The notes under the pieces were generated by a model, which saw nothing but the letters and a program-made list of their open reading frames with translations, ran no database searches and was not told where the DNA came from. From NCBI GenBank assembly GCA_024364735.1, contig JAGFNQ010001138.1:159671-223670 (forward strand): DNA of 64,000 nucleotides, given 5' to 3'. Positions 31,544-43,225 of the stretch are shown here, piece by piece. This stretch comes from Boesenbergia rotunda. Lineage: Eukaryota; Streptophyta; Magnoliopsida; Zingiberales; Zingiberaceae. Numbering within the stretch: position 1 is the stretch's first letter; every line of letters begins with the position of its first letter. The position numbers and the translations under genes were made by a program.

Positions 31544-32627
31544 TTTATGGCAACCCTAGTTCAAAAAGTTAAGTTTAAACAAAAGGATAAAAATTTGTTC
31601 CCTCCCCCTGGAGAGAATCTCCCCCTAGATTTTTCAAAAATTCGTGGGGTTAAGAAAAACATTACTTAGAATGATTTTGTACTTTGAAAACTTAAGTTCA
31701 GGTACTTTGGAAATCTTTTGATAACTTAAGTTTAAATGAGTTTAGAGTACTGAAAAAATTTGAAGCCTTAAGTTTAAAGTACTCAAAAAAGTTTTGAAAA
31801 TATTAACTTAGTAAAAAACTTTTAGTAAATTCTTGAGAAGCTTAATTATTTTCGAAAAACTTAGAAAATTTTGAAAAAGAAAACTTAAGTACTTAGAAAT
31901 TTTTGAAAATCTTAGAAAATTTTAACAAGCTTAGAAAATTTTTAGAACTTTTAAATAACCTCTCTTTAAATAAACTCTCTCTTTTTCTATCTCTCCCCCT
32001 TTGCCATATATCAAAAAAATAGATAAATACAGCAGAAATTAAACTTCATCACTGAAATAAATTTCATAAAAATATTTACATGATTTTACTGTACTAAACC
32101 AATTCAAGATTGAAACTAAATCAGTTGATTTTCTCTTGTAGCGACATGTCTAACCCATTTATCTACTTACTAACTGTTATAAACAGTAGTTTTTGCTAGG
32201 GTTAGTCATGATAAGTGTTTCTGTTCAAGTTAAATTTTCTAAACTGGACACTTAACTTGATTGCTGTGAAATTTGTATTTAGTGCCCCAATTACTGCAGA
32301 TGCACTGACTTAAAGCATCTTGAATTAAGGCAAAGACCTAAGCATCTCAACCCTTTCTAGGTTATCAATCAAAGTATCCTAAAGTGCTTGTGAGATGTTG
32401 GCTTCTAAATCTATAGGTGCATGCAATTCTAGGGTTAGGGCCTAGGCTAAGTCCATTTGCGAAAAAGCCCTAGTTTTGAAAGGGGGTAGTTTTGAAATAA
32501 AACTAAAAGAAAAGAAAATAACAAAAATAAAAACTGATTTTGAAATTAAGTAAAACAGTTTTTCAAATTCTTTTAGAAATTGATTTGTAAATCAAATAAA
32601 GCAGAAAAAATCACAAGCAGAGTTATT
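31544..32627 (-). other. Untranslated region between RNase H and 3' LTR
   Basis: About 1.1 kb, AT-rich, with further short purine tracts (for example near 31612 and 31990). Some Sireviruses carry an envelope-like ORF here; I find no frame of useful length, so none is called. Confidence 0.6.
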
Positions 32628-35600
32628 CTATTCTACAAAACACAATCCTAACTGCCTTCTTAGTGAGCTGAACTCAGATTCAGGTAAGGGTTTTGTGAAT
32701 ATATCAGCTAAGTTGGATTTTGAGTCTATATGATTAAGTACTATCTCACCCCTGACTACATGGTCTCTTACGAAGTGATGTTTAACTTCTATGTGTTTCG
32801 TTCTGGAATGTTGGATTGGGTTCTTAGTTAAATTGATTGAACTTATATTGTCAATAAATACTTGAGTTTGTGTGTAGTTAAGTTGGAAGTCCTTAAGAGT
32901 GTGCATCATCCATAAAAGTTGTGCTACACACTCTCCTAAGGCTACATATTCAGCTTCAGTTGTGAACAGAGCTACACAGTGTTATTTTCTGCTGCACCAA
33001 CTTACTAGATTATTTCCTAACAGTTGACAGCTTTCACTTGTGCTCTTTCTATCTAATTTACAATCAGCATAGTCAAAATCCGAGTATCCTGACAAATTGA
33101 AGGTTGAGGTTCTAGGATACCAGATCCCTACATTTAGAGTGCCCTTTACATATCTTAGTATTCTTTTTAGGGCTGCTAGGTGTGTTTCCTTAGCACAGGT
33201 TTGGTATCTAGCACACATCCCTACAGCAAAAAGAATGTCAGGTCTGCTGGCTGTAAGGTACAATAGGCTACCTATCATACTTCTATATAGTTTGAGGTCT
33301 ACTGGCTTACCATCAGGGTCACTATCTATTTTTACATTAGTGGCCATGGGGGTACTTATGCTTTTAGAGTTATCCATTTTAAATTTCTTTACTAACTCTT
33401 TAGCATATTTGGATTGATGGACGTAGTTTCCATCTCTAGTTTGTTTGATTTGTAGTCCTAGGAAAAAGGTAAGCTCACCAACTAAGCTCATTTCAAATTC
33501 ATCTTCCATTATCTTGACAAATTCTTTTAGGAAGTTGGTGTTGGTGGATCCAAAGATTATGTCATCTACGTAAATTTGGACAATAAATATATCTTTTCCT
33601 AGGTTTTTAACAAATAATGTTGAGTCAATTTGTCCTTGTTTAAATTCTTTAGAAGTTAAGTAAGTTGATAATCGTTCATACCAAGCCCTAGGTGCTTGTT
33701 TTAACCCATATAGTGCTTTAGTTAATTTGTACACATGGTTAGGTTTGTCTAAATCCTCAAACCCAGGGGGTTGTCCTACATAAACTTCTTCTTTAATGAA
33801 TCCATTTAGGAAGGCTGACTTTACATCCATTTGGTATAGCTTAAATCCTTTATGGGATGCAAATGTTAACAACATTCTAATGGACTCAAGTCTAGCTACT
33901 GGGGCATATGTTTCATCGTAATCTAATCCTTCTACTTGGCTGAATCCCTTAGCTACTAAGCGGGCTTTATTTCTGACTATTTCTCCTTGATTGTTTAACT
34001 TATTTCTAAAGACCCACTTAGTGTCTATGACGGATTTGCCTTCAGGTTTAGGCACTAGTTCCCAGACTTGGTTCCTTTCAAATTGGGCTAATTCTTCTTA
34101 CATAGCTATGATCCAATCAGGGTCAGGTAGGGCTTCATCTATAGTTTTGGGTTCTATTTTTGATATCATAGCTATTTGACTAAGGTTTCTATAGGAGGAT
34201 CTAGTTCTGACTCCTAGAGTTGGATCACCTACAATTTGATCGGTTGGGTGACTAAGTCTGGGTTTCTTGGTTCTCCTAGAACTTGGTTCAGCCTCAGGTC
34301 CGGCTGATCGGTTTGGTTCACTGTTTAATTCGACTCTTTGGGCTGGTTCATTTGTTGGTTCAATAATTGGTTCAGTTAGCTCATTAATTGGTTCAATAGT
34401 TAGTTCGTTTAAGCTTTCAATTAAAGGTTCACTAGTTTGTTCATTATTTTCTTGATCAGAGTTTGATGAAGTTAGGTCTGGATTATCAGATGTTGATTTG
34501 ACTTCTTCATCAAATATTAAATTAGTTGTTTCTTCAATTTTCTTAGTTTGTTTGTTATAGACTCTATAAGCTCTACTTGTGGTTGAGTATCCTAGGAAGA
34601 TACGTAGGGTTGATTTGGATTGAAATTTTTCTAAGTAGTCTTTGGTGTTTAGGATATGGACTTTGCATCCAAAAACCCTTAGGTAGTGTAGGTTTGGGAG
34701 CCTATGGTAGTACAGTTCATAGGGTGTTTTGTTGTGTCGCTTGTTAATTAGCACCCTATTCTAGATGTAACAGGTCGTACTAATTGCTTCTACCCAAAAT
34801 TAGTTTGCTAAGTTAAACTCGTTGAGCATAGCCCTAGCGGCTTCCTGTAATGTTCTATTTCTTCTTTCTACTATTCCATTTTGTTGGGGAGTTCTAGGAC
34901 ATGAAAATTCATGCAAGTACCCATTGACCTTACAAAATTCCCCAAACCGTTGATTTTCAAATTCTCCTCCGTGGTCACTCCTAAGTCTTTTAATTTTAGT
35001 ATCGTTTTGATTTTCAATTAATTTGCAGAATTCATTAAATAGGTTTAGGGTTTCATCTTTGATTTTTAGAAACCTAACCCAGGTAAACCTAGAATAATCA
35101 TCAACTATTACTAAGCAGTATCGGTTCCCGCTTAGTGACTTGGTTCCATGTGAATCAAATAGGTCAAGGTGCAGGAGCTCAAGTGAGGTTTGAGTTAGGT
35201 CAGATTGGATTAGTTTGTGATTAGATTTGGTTTGTTTACCTTGATTACATGATTCACATATTAGGTTTTCATGATTTTTAATTTTAGGTATGCCTTTAAT
35301 TAGTCCAAGTTGGGTGATTTTTGAGATAGTTCGTAAGTTAGTATGACCTAGTCTCCTATGCCAGAGGTTTGATTGTTCTAACTGAGTTAACATACATTTG
35401 GGTACTAGGGGAAGGTTTATAGTGTATACATTATTTTTTCTAGTGCCCTTAAGCATGATTTCTAAGTTTTGTATATTTTTAATCAGGCAGTCAGAATTGT
35501 TGAAGGTGACTATATAACCAGAATCACATAACTGACTTATGCTAAGCAAGTTAAAGTTAAAGTTTTCAACCAAAAGAACTTTCTTAATAATAAAATCATA

Positions 35601-35776
35601 TTTAAGTTCAATATTACCTGACCCAATTACCTTTAGGGTAGCATTGTTGCCAAATGCTACTGAGCCTAGGTTTTTGAACTTGAGTTTGGTGAATTTCAAT
35701 TTATCTCCAGTCATGTGTCTGGAGTAACCGCTATCCAACACCCATTGGTCCAAATCTTTATGTTCCTACACATAAA
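32628..35776 (-). pseudogene. Sirevirus-like pol: protease/integrase, RT, RNase H in one frame with stops
   Basis: One frame runs from about 35776 to the stop after LGLCFVE at 32628. Domains: WVLDSGYSRHMTGD at the start (the usual Cys is Tyr); integrase zinc finger (LWHRRLGHTN with CESCNQGKQ); integrase core with LDLF, DDYSRF and RSDHGGEF (its Asp-Asp-Glu residues kept); variable linker; RT from WVFRNKLNNQGE with active site IYVDDIIFGS; RNase H with YSDFDYADC, TEAEY and IDN. In-frame stops lie at 35774-35776, 34800-34802, 34761-34763, 34098-34100 and 32982-32984. At three of these the family normally has Gln, so CAR became TAR by one C-to-T change. There are no frameshifts, so decay is by point mutation. 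Confidence 0.92.
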
Positions 35777-36530
35777 GAGTTTTGTTGATTTGAATCCAAC
35801 TAGAGTCAGGAATAGCTTAAATTGATTTTCACTACTTAGTCTGTCTCACCCAAATCTAGGGTTTTCAATCACGTTAGCCTTATAGGTTTTGTGAGACAGG
35901 TTTTGATAATTATTTTGAAAAAAAATTAGTTTATTTTGAAAACTTTGCATTAATTTTTGAAAACAGTTAAGTTTATTTTGAGAGATAATGTTCGAATCTA
36001 TACTTAACTGAAGGTTTGTGTTAGATTTGAATTTAACAAAAAGTAATTTGAATTTGAAATTCAAAAATTGGCTTCCAGGTCTTGGCGAGGCACTAGGCCT
36101 TCTTTGGCCGTAGCCTTATTGGATCATCAACCCTTTCCTTGACAAAGCCGTTTAATGAAATTTCATTTTCAAAATTAATTTTTGAAAAAGTTCTGGTCTA
36201 ACTAGTTTGGATTTTGGATCGGTAGCTTCGGCTAGTTTCACCAGTCTAAAGAGACCAAGTGAACTTGATCTTATTAGAATTGGTTTCCCTAACGTACTAT
36301 CATCTCACCTCCACCCAATACTATGTTATCAAGTTTCAGTTAAGTTTGTTTAGTCCTTAAACTAACCTAAGTCTAAGCATGGTTTTGTTTCAGTTAAGTT
36401 TGTTTAGTCCTTAAACTAACCTAAGTCTAAGCATGGTAAGTTGCATAAATTTAAATAAACAAACAATCAGGCAAATTGCAAGAATTTAATTCTATTTAAC
36501 AATAAAAATAGTTTTCAATTTGGCTCCCCC
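35777..36530 (-). other. Gag-pol spacer, stop-rich, shared with the pol-less element
   Basis: This stretch has many stops in the gag-pol frame and is absent from the related element at 58368-64000, where gag runs almost directly into protease. Part of it (36065-36330) is homologous to 9605-9895. It contains a perfect tandem duplication of about 50 bp (36332-36434) that includes CCTTAAACTAACCTAAGTCT. Confidence 0.7.
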
Positions 36531-36734
36531 TGGACTATAGCCACGATAATGATAAGGCCAGATGTGAATCTTGTCCTTGGGGATCCAATATTGATTTGAT
36601 CCAGTTGGTTGGTTCAGGCACAGTTTAGGTACCCATGCCTGAACTTTACCTCTGGACTGATTCAGTACAGCAAAATACGATCTTTGTCGGGATTTGGTTC
36701 TGTAGCCAAGTCCGGATCGATTTAGAACAGACTT

Positions 36735-38135
36735 CTATTTTCCAAGAATTATGTCAAGATTTTTGGAACCAGAAGTAAATCGTTCTAAGGCCGCTCTAAG
36801 ATCCTTAACCTGAGTTTTCAGGGAGGAGTTTTCTTTCTCAAGTTTTTCAACTTGAGTAGGAGTTCCTTCTTGAACGTTTTCGGTTAATGATTTAGAGTCA
36901 GCTCCCTCTTTCAGGAGTTTTACTTCCTGTCGGAGGGACTCGATTCGGAGTTTGGCTTTCGCCAAATCTTGAGAAAGATATGAAATTAAATCGTTTAACT
37001 GAATTCTATTAAAACCACTCAGCTTTATTTCGCCATCCTCTGAGAAGGTCAGTTTGTCGTCATCCTGTTCTGATTCTGATTCGGTCTCGACTTCTTCTGA
37101 GGCGGTCAGGGCTAGTAGGTTTGACTGGGGTGCCTCTTCTTCTTCTTTTGAGGAAGATTCGTCCCAGGTTGCTTGCAGTGCTTTCTTTCTTCTTGTTTTT
37201 TTAGTCTCCTTTAGGTTAGGACACTCTGACTTGTAGTGGCCCTTTTTCTTGCACTCGTAGCGGGTCACGTTGGGCTTATTTGCGGGTTCAGCTGGATCGT
37301 CCTTTCTTCGGCTTGTTCTCCGTGTGTTGGCTTGGTTCATTAATTTTTTATAATAACTTCGGGCTAGTCGGACCAGCTCAGATTGATCTCCTTCTTCATC
37401 TTCTGCGTCTGAGTCTGAGGTAGACTCGGGTTCAGATTGAGGTTTCTTCTTTGTCGATCTTCCAGTTTTTCCTGCAAAAAAGGCAATACTCTTCTCGGCC
37501 ATATTATAGTTAGTCTGTTCATGGAGTTCTAACTCAGAAGACAATTCGTCTAATTTAATTTTAGAGAGATCCCTTGAAACCTTGTATGTATCTACCATAG
37601 ATGCCCACAAGGTATTTCTAGGGAATGCGTTTAGGGCATACCTTATTAGGTCACGGTTTTTGACCTTGTGACCTATAGTGTGAAGACCGTTCATCAATTC
37701 TTGTATGCGTGCGTGGAGTTGGGCTGCTGATTCGTTGTCGGCCATCTTGATGGTGTACAATTTGTTCAGGAGCAGATCCCTCTTGCTTATCCTGGTATCT
37801 GATGTTCCTTCGTGCAGCTCGATCAATTTTGCCCATAGCTCCTTGGCACTGTTGAAGGGCCCCACTCGGTTCAGCTCCTCTTTTGTCAGGCCGCATTGTA
37901 GGGTTTGTGTTGCTTTTGCATCGGCTTCTATTTTGCGCTTGAGAGTGGTGTCCCATTCTGAGTAGCTTTGAGGTAAGCCTTCAGCGTTAGTGGGAATCTC
38001 CAGTCCGGACTGGATGATAATCCACATGTCCACCTGAATTTTCAGGTGGACCTCCATTCGACTTTTCCAGTAAGAAAAGTCTTCTCCACTGAAAAGTGGA
38101 GGTCTGGCGGTGCTAAATCCCTCTTGCATGGCCAT
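36735..38135 (-). pseudogene. Sirevirus-like gag, ended early by a nonsense codon
   Basis: The chosen start is ATG 38135 (MAMQEGFSTARPPLFSGEDF), equivalent to the start MALREGFSTTRP in the related element at 60592; an upstream extension to 38246 reads toward the primer site and is unlikely to be used. A UBN2-type capsid domain (WTD-like SEWDTTLKRKIEADAKATQT, then LIELHEGTSDTRISKRDLLL) is followed by acidic and Lys-rich linkers and one zinc knuckle that reads RYECKKKGHYKSEC: the first metal-binding Cys is Arg, explained by one TGC-to-CGC change. A C-terminal coiled coil (LAKAKLRIESLRQEVKLLKE) comes next. The frame ends at TAG 36735-36737, but relatives continue in frame, so this too is a CAG-to-TAG nonsense change. 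Confidence 0.88.
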
Positions 38136-38361
38136 TTGATCTGTAAAATAAGAAACTAACAAAAAAAGAAACAAATTTCCCAAGACTAGGTCTTGGATTA
38201 GTAGTGTTGGATGAATAAAATGAAATAACGAGGGGTGTTGCACCAACCTCGAAAAAAAAATCGAACGAAATATTTAACGAAAATTCGTACAAAAAAAATA
38301 GAGAATAAAAATCCAAAAACAAAATTTCAAACTGGTGGTTGCACCAGGTTTGAACTTCCCC

Positions 38362-38373
38362 GCTCTGATACCA
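38362..38373 (-). other. Primer-binding site (tRNA-iMet type)
   Basis: The minus strand reads TGGTATCAGAGC, three bases inside the 5' LTR end. Confidence 0.93.
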
Positions 38374-38376
38374 CTT

Positions 38377-39794
38377 GTTGGATCGAGAAGACCGATAGAG
38401 GGGGGGTGAATATCGGAAATTGTTTTTCGGAAACACTTAGAGCAAGTACACAGCAGAAATTAATAAAAAACAATCTCTCACAGAGACACGGTCGATTTTA
38501 CTTGGTTCGGAGCCTGGGTCGACTCCTACACCAAGGCCCACGGTCGTTGACCGTTTACTTTGGGCAATTCTATATAAGGCGCAAATAGTTTATAAAAGAT
38601 AATTATAGAATTAAGTACAGTAAACTTAAATCGCTCTTTTACCGACGTCCGGGGTAGATCGACTTTTTCGGAGCAGCGGGACGTCGTCGGCTCGAGTTGG
38701 AAGGATTCCGGGGCGAAGCGCGAGAGCAGAAGAGCGTAGAAGCGTTGATTGGAAGTTGTTGTTGAAGCTTGGGGTCGAGGGGCCTTTAAATAGCCCTGGG
38801 GGCGCCCGGATCGTCGGGGGCGCCCCCCCCCCCCCCACGTGGCATTTGATCCGGCTTGATCTCGGTCAGCTTCTGATCCCTTTGACTTCGGGATCAGCTT
38901 TGACCGGGGCGCCCGGAGCGCTCGGGGCGCCCGGGTTGACCGGGTCAAACTTTATCCCTTGCTTCGCTGGCTTGCGCTTCGATGCTTGCTGTTGGGGGCG
39001 CCCGGAGCGCTGGGGACGCCCGGGAGCAGCGGGGGCGCCCGGGAGCATGGGGGTGCCCGCAGGATGTACTATCGAAGCGTGCTTTTTACTTGTGTGTTTT
39101 GTGTTCGCCTTGGGGGCGCCCGGGACACTCCGAGCGCCCTGGTCAGCTGTTGCCTCACTCCTTTGAGGCTCTCTGATCTACAGACACTCGTTCCTTCGGT
39201 CCTGCATCCAGGGTTAGTCCAAAACACAACAAAACATTAAGTGGTTTGTTTATACAGCCTTAGCTGTTTTGGTTCTGACTTTGGGTGTCCCAAATGGAAC
39301 CCTAGGTCGAACCGACGCCTACTGTTCCCTCTACGAGGAACGCGTCCTCACCTACTCCTCTCGGGAGAATGTACCTGATGTCAACCGTTCCTCTGGTTGG
39401 ACTTTTGCCTGACGGTCCTTTGCTAGGTCTTGGATGCCGAGCTGTCCTTCGCCCGGTGCCTAGCATTCCTTCGCTAGGGCTTTAGTCCCAAGCTATCCTT
39501 CGCCTATCACCTAGCAGTCCTTCGCTAGGTCTTTGTATCTTGGCATTCCTTCGCCAAGTGCCTAGCAGTCCTTCGCTAGGGCTTTTTATCCTGGCAGCCC
39601 TTCGCCAGGTGCCTAGCAGCCCTTCGCTAGGGCTTTTTGTCCTGGCAGCCCTTCGCCAGGTGCCTAGCAGCCCTTCGCTAGGTCTTTTCCTGCACACTCA
39701 AGTAACATTGTCAGATAACAAGTAAGACTTAACTTTTGAACCCTGTTGCCATTATCAAAACATAGGTTTGACTTTAGTGCTCACTGCACCAACA
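38377..39794 (-). repeat. 5' LTR of the Sirevirus-like element (1,418 bp)
   Basis: Near-identical to 30189-31527 apart from an extra hairpin-repeat unit around 39630-39680 and short insertions near 38665 and 39121. Its TATA box (38784-38792) and GGCGCC cluster (38801-39120) match the 3' LTR. The hairpin array spans 39430-39690. Confidence 0.95.
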
Positions 39795-39799
39795 CAAAG

Positions 39800-40282
39800 A
39801 TTATCACAAAATACCTAACGATTGATGTCCTAAACGATTATGCCCTAAGGACACAGACAACGAGACGAATGTAGAAAGGGCGGAAGCAAACGATAGCTTA
39901 GACGCAGATATCATCCAGTAATGGACACCTTCTCTACGGGCTCCGCTGACAAGTATTGCCCCCGGTATCCAACACCTGAAAATAAGAATCAGAGAAAAAA
40001 ATATATAATAGAATTAGTAGCACAAAGTGCTACAACAAAAATCAAATTTGTTAACATGGAGGGCATGAATAAAATATTGGAGAAAACTAAAGGTAAATAT
40101 AGAGTTGAGAAAGAGAAATAACTAGTATGGGTAATAGGTAGTCCAGAACTATCGCCAATAATAACGCTATCGTCCCCAAAGTAAGGCTCATGCAAAGAAA
40201 GAGTAGCAAGATCAGTAATAACATAATGAGAGGCGCCAGAGTCAACAACCGATTCTTGAGGATCAGACCGAGGGGTAGAATG
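39800..40282 (-). pseudogene. Ale-like protease and GAG-pre-integrase fragment
   Basis: Minus-strand sequence reads STPRSDPQESVVDSGASHYV with the DSGA protease site, then SLHEPYFGDDSVIIGDSSGL, a frameshifted NILFMPSMLTNLIFV, and near 39800-39840 GHNRLGHQSLGIL, the zinc-binding start of integrase. The gene resumes at 30188 beyond the Sirevirus insertion and is cut on the other side by the solo LTR at 40283. Confidence 0.85.
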
Positions 40283-41212
40283 TGTTGGTGCAAAAAGCAT
40301 CAGACATTAACAGTCAACCTTTGGGGTTTTGATGTCTGACATTGTACTATAGTCTGGTCAAAATGATCAAGGGTTAAGCCAAACAGGACCTGATGTTTGG
40401 TAGGGTAAACCCAGGCTTGATAAGTTTGACCAAAGGGCTAGCCAAACAGGACCTAATGTTTGACAGAGTTATGAGAACCCAAGGTTGGTCAGTTTAACCA
40501 AGGGATTAAGCCAAACAGGACTTGATGTTTGGCAAAAAGAAGTCTAGTTAGGATTAAGATGACTAGCAAAGAAGTCCTTATCGAGGCATGAAATCCTGGT
40601 GAGTGAAGTTGAGTCCTAGTGAGTGAAGCTAGGTGGACAAAGTCCTGGTGAGTGAAGCTGGGCAAGAAGTCTTGACCTGCAGGGTTGAGCACGAAGTCCT
40701 AGGTCAGGGAATTGGGCACGAAGTCCTGGCCGAGGGTTGGGCACCGAAGTCTTGGTTCAGGGGACTGAGCAGGAAGTCCTGGTAGGGGATCGGTCAACAA
40801 AGACTTTGCCAAGCGGGGATCGCGGATAGAAGTAGAGATAGGTTGAGGATTGGGCGTCTCGAGATCTGGGTTCTCGGAGGCCGAGCATGAAGTCTTGGTC
40901 TGTAACAACCCAGAAAATTTTCTTAATATTTCTTTAAAATATTGAGCATGTCTAGATAATTTTCCGAGGGACCTAGGAACATTAACACGAATTTTAACCT
41001 AGAAATCCATGCTTTTTCCATTTAAATTGGGGAAATAGGCACTAATGGGCCTTATATGGGCTTTCTAGTACCATGATTATTGGTGAATCTTAGGTAAAAT
41101 TTTATAGAAATATAAAGGGATTTTAATGAGAAATATTAACATAATTATGGGGGAATTTTTAAGGGATTTTCGAAATAATAGAAAAATAAAATAAAAATAA
41201 AATAGAAAATTA

Positions 41213-41282
41213 GTGCATGCACCAAGGATTGAACCTTGGACCTCTTGTATAACCATGCATGCTCTAACCAATTCACCTAGCA
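41213..41282 (-). other. tRNA-like A-box/B-box cassette, antisense to the LTR
   Basis: The minus strand has TAGGTGAATTGGTTAGAGC and, downstream, CCAAGGTTCAATCCTTGG, matching 6801-6870. This copy is closer to a tRNA D-arm (GGTTAGAGC) than the other. Confidence 0.55.
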
Positions 41283-41390
41283 AGGGAGTGCTATGAGGAA
41301 ATGAAGTGGATTATGGTTAAAGCTTAGGGAAAATGAAGAGTCACCAAGGGAAGAGACACCATGACTCTTCACTTACCCTCCTTAATGTAT

Positions 41391-41397
41391 TATAAAG
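41391..41397 (+). promoter_or_regulatory. Putative TATA box of the gypsy solo LTR
   Basis: ATTATAAAGAGGGGGAATGG, equivalent to the site at 6689 in the other LTR. Confidence 0.58.
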
Positions 41398-42994
41398 AGG
41401 GGGAATGGGAGTTACTTCCTTCCTTCCATCAAATCCACTTTTCTTCTTCCTCCTCCCTCACTCTAGCCGAAACCCCAAGAGGGGATTCTCCCTTGGAAAA
41501 GGTTCACCTAAGGCTCCATCTCCAAGATCCAAGGCTTTTACAAGGATACAAAGGCTAGGGGTGGTCAAGAGGCAACAAGATCTTCATCCTTCTCCCAAAT
41601 CTAAAGTCTATAATCAAGATCAACCAAGGTAAGACTCCCTCACCTGTGGTATAATAGCTCTCCTTGAAGTTTACCATGATATGAAAGGCTTGTTTGAGAT
41701 TTTATGTTGGAAAAAAAAAGAAAAGAGCCATGAACCCTAACCCTAAGGTTTCGGCCACCATAGGTTTTGGGTCCAAGGTAATGTTAAAAATCCCTCTCAT
41801 GTTTTCTAATGTGTTATCATGATGAATATAGAATAAATATAATTTTTGGGGAATTTTTGGAGCACCCTAAAGACCTCTTAGGGTTTGGGACCCTCACCAT
41901 GATTCTTTGGTTAGGATTGGGCCTAACCTTTCAAGTATGTACTTTGGGTATTCCCATGATTCAAGGGGAGGTTGAAGGTAATTTGTGTGAATTTTCACAA
42001 GGTCTTGTGACCCTAAAGGTTTCGGCCAAGAAGGGTCCTAGGGCAAGAAGTTAGGGCTTACCTCAAGTAAGGGGGTCCAATGGCTCCTATGGTATGGTAT
42101 GGAATGTGTTAGATGATTAATTGAAAATTTTATGAATTTATTCATGCACCCATGGTCCAAGCATGTTTCGCCAACCCTAGAAAATAGGGCTAAAAGCTAG
42201 GGTGAACCCTAATTATGAGCCCTAATGGCTTCTTATGGCCTTATGGGTAATGTATGGTTGTTCTTTTTTCCTTATGCTACCTTACATGTCATTTGAAGGA
42301 TGGAACTCCCCCTTGTAAGTTTTGGCCAAGCAAGATAAATGGGTATGGGAGGAGTTAGGGTTTGAAGAGTGATGGTTTATGGCTTACTATGAAGTATATA
42401 TATATATAAAGGTTCAAGCATGTGGTAGAAATTATGTTACCAATAACCCTAATCTTAAGTACCATGTTTCATGCGTGTATGTTTATGCCATGCTTAATAG
42501 GGTTATTCATAAATGTCTTATGTTCTATGCCATGCACTTGGATAGTAGGTAGCAAGTTTATGGAAGTTCTACCTATGCATGCTTATGAGAGATACCATGC
42601 TTATGGATGAAATGCAATGCTTACCTTATGTATTATGACCATGCAAGCTCCATGGATTAGGAAAACGGTCTATGTAAATATATCATGTGCAATGGATATA
42701 ATGCAATGCTTACCTTAGATGTTATGATCATGCAAGCATTAGGAATAGGAATGATGTTTTATGTAAGCATGCCATGTTTTATGAATGAAGATGCATGCCA
42801 TGTTTTATGAATGAAGATGCATGCCATGTTTTATGAATAAAGATGCATGCCATGTTTTATGAATGAAGATGCATGCCATGTTTTATGAATGAAGATGCAT
42901 GCCATGTTTATGAACGAATATGCATGCTATGTTTATGAATAAAGATGCATGCCATGATGTGTGAATGATGAAGCATGTGAAGTATTTTACTTTA

Positions 42995-43225
42995 TGAATG
43001 GGCTTGTACCGGACCGAAGTATGGGTCCAAGGGATGGGCACCTTAAGAACGCCCCGGTTCTGGACTACCGACTATGCTGTCCACGGTTCTGGCACTACCG
43101 AAGCTGTACAACAGGGATGGGCACCTTAAGAACGCCCCGGTTTTGGGACTACCGACTATGTTATCCTTACCCTAGTAGGTCGGGGCTCGCTACCTCGTAT
43201 TTACTTAGGAATGCGCACTTATGAT
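42995..43225 (+). repeat. Duplicated GC-rich block (solo LTR copy)
   Basis: Two units with GGGATGGGCACCTTAAGAACG and ACTACCGACTATG, as in 4737-4967, with the same separation. Confidence 0.75.

Larger units (their letters stand above)
30189..39794 (-). mobile_element. Sirevirus-like Ty1/copia element, complete with both LTRs (9,606 bp)
   Basis: Flanked by perfect 5-bp duplications CAAAG (30184-30188 and 39795-39799). Minus-strand order: 5' LTR, iMet primer site, gag, spacer, protease-integrase-RT-RNase H, 1.1 kb untranslated, polypurine tract, 3' LTR. The IYVDDIIFGSTN RT core and the DSG-HMTGD protease-integrase junction fit the Sirevirus lineage. It lies in the GAG-pre-integrase region of the Ale-like element. 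Structure is complete, but several nonsense codons prevent a full polyprotein. Confidence 0.95.

Noticed and set aside
31544..32627. Possible envelope-like ORF downstream of Sirevirus RNase H
   Set aside because: No open frame of useful length and no transmembrane pattern on the coding strand.
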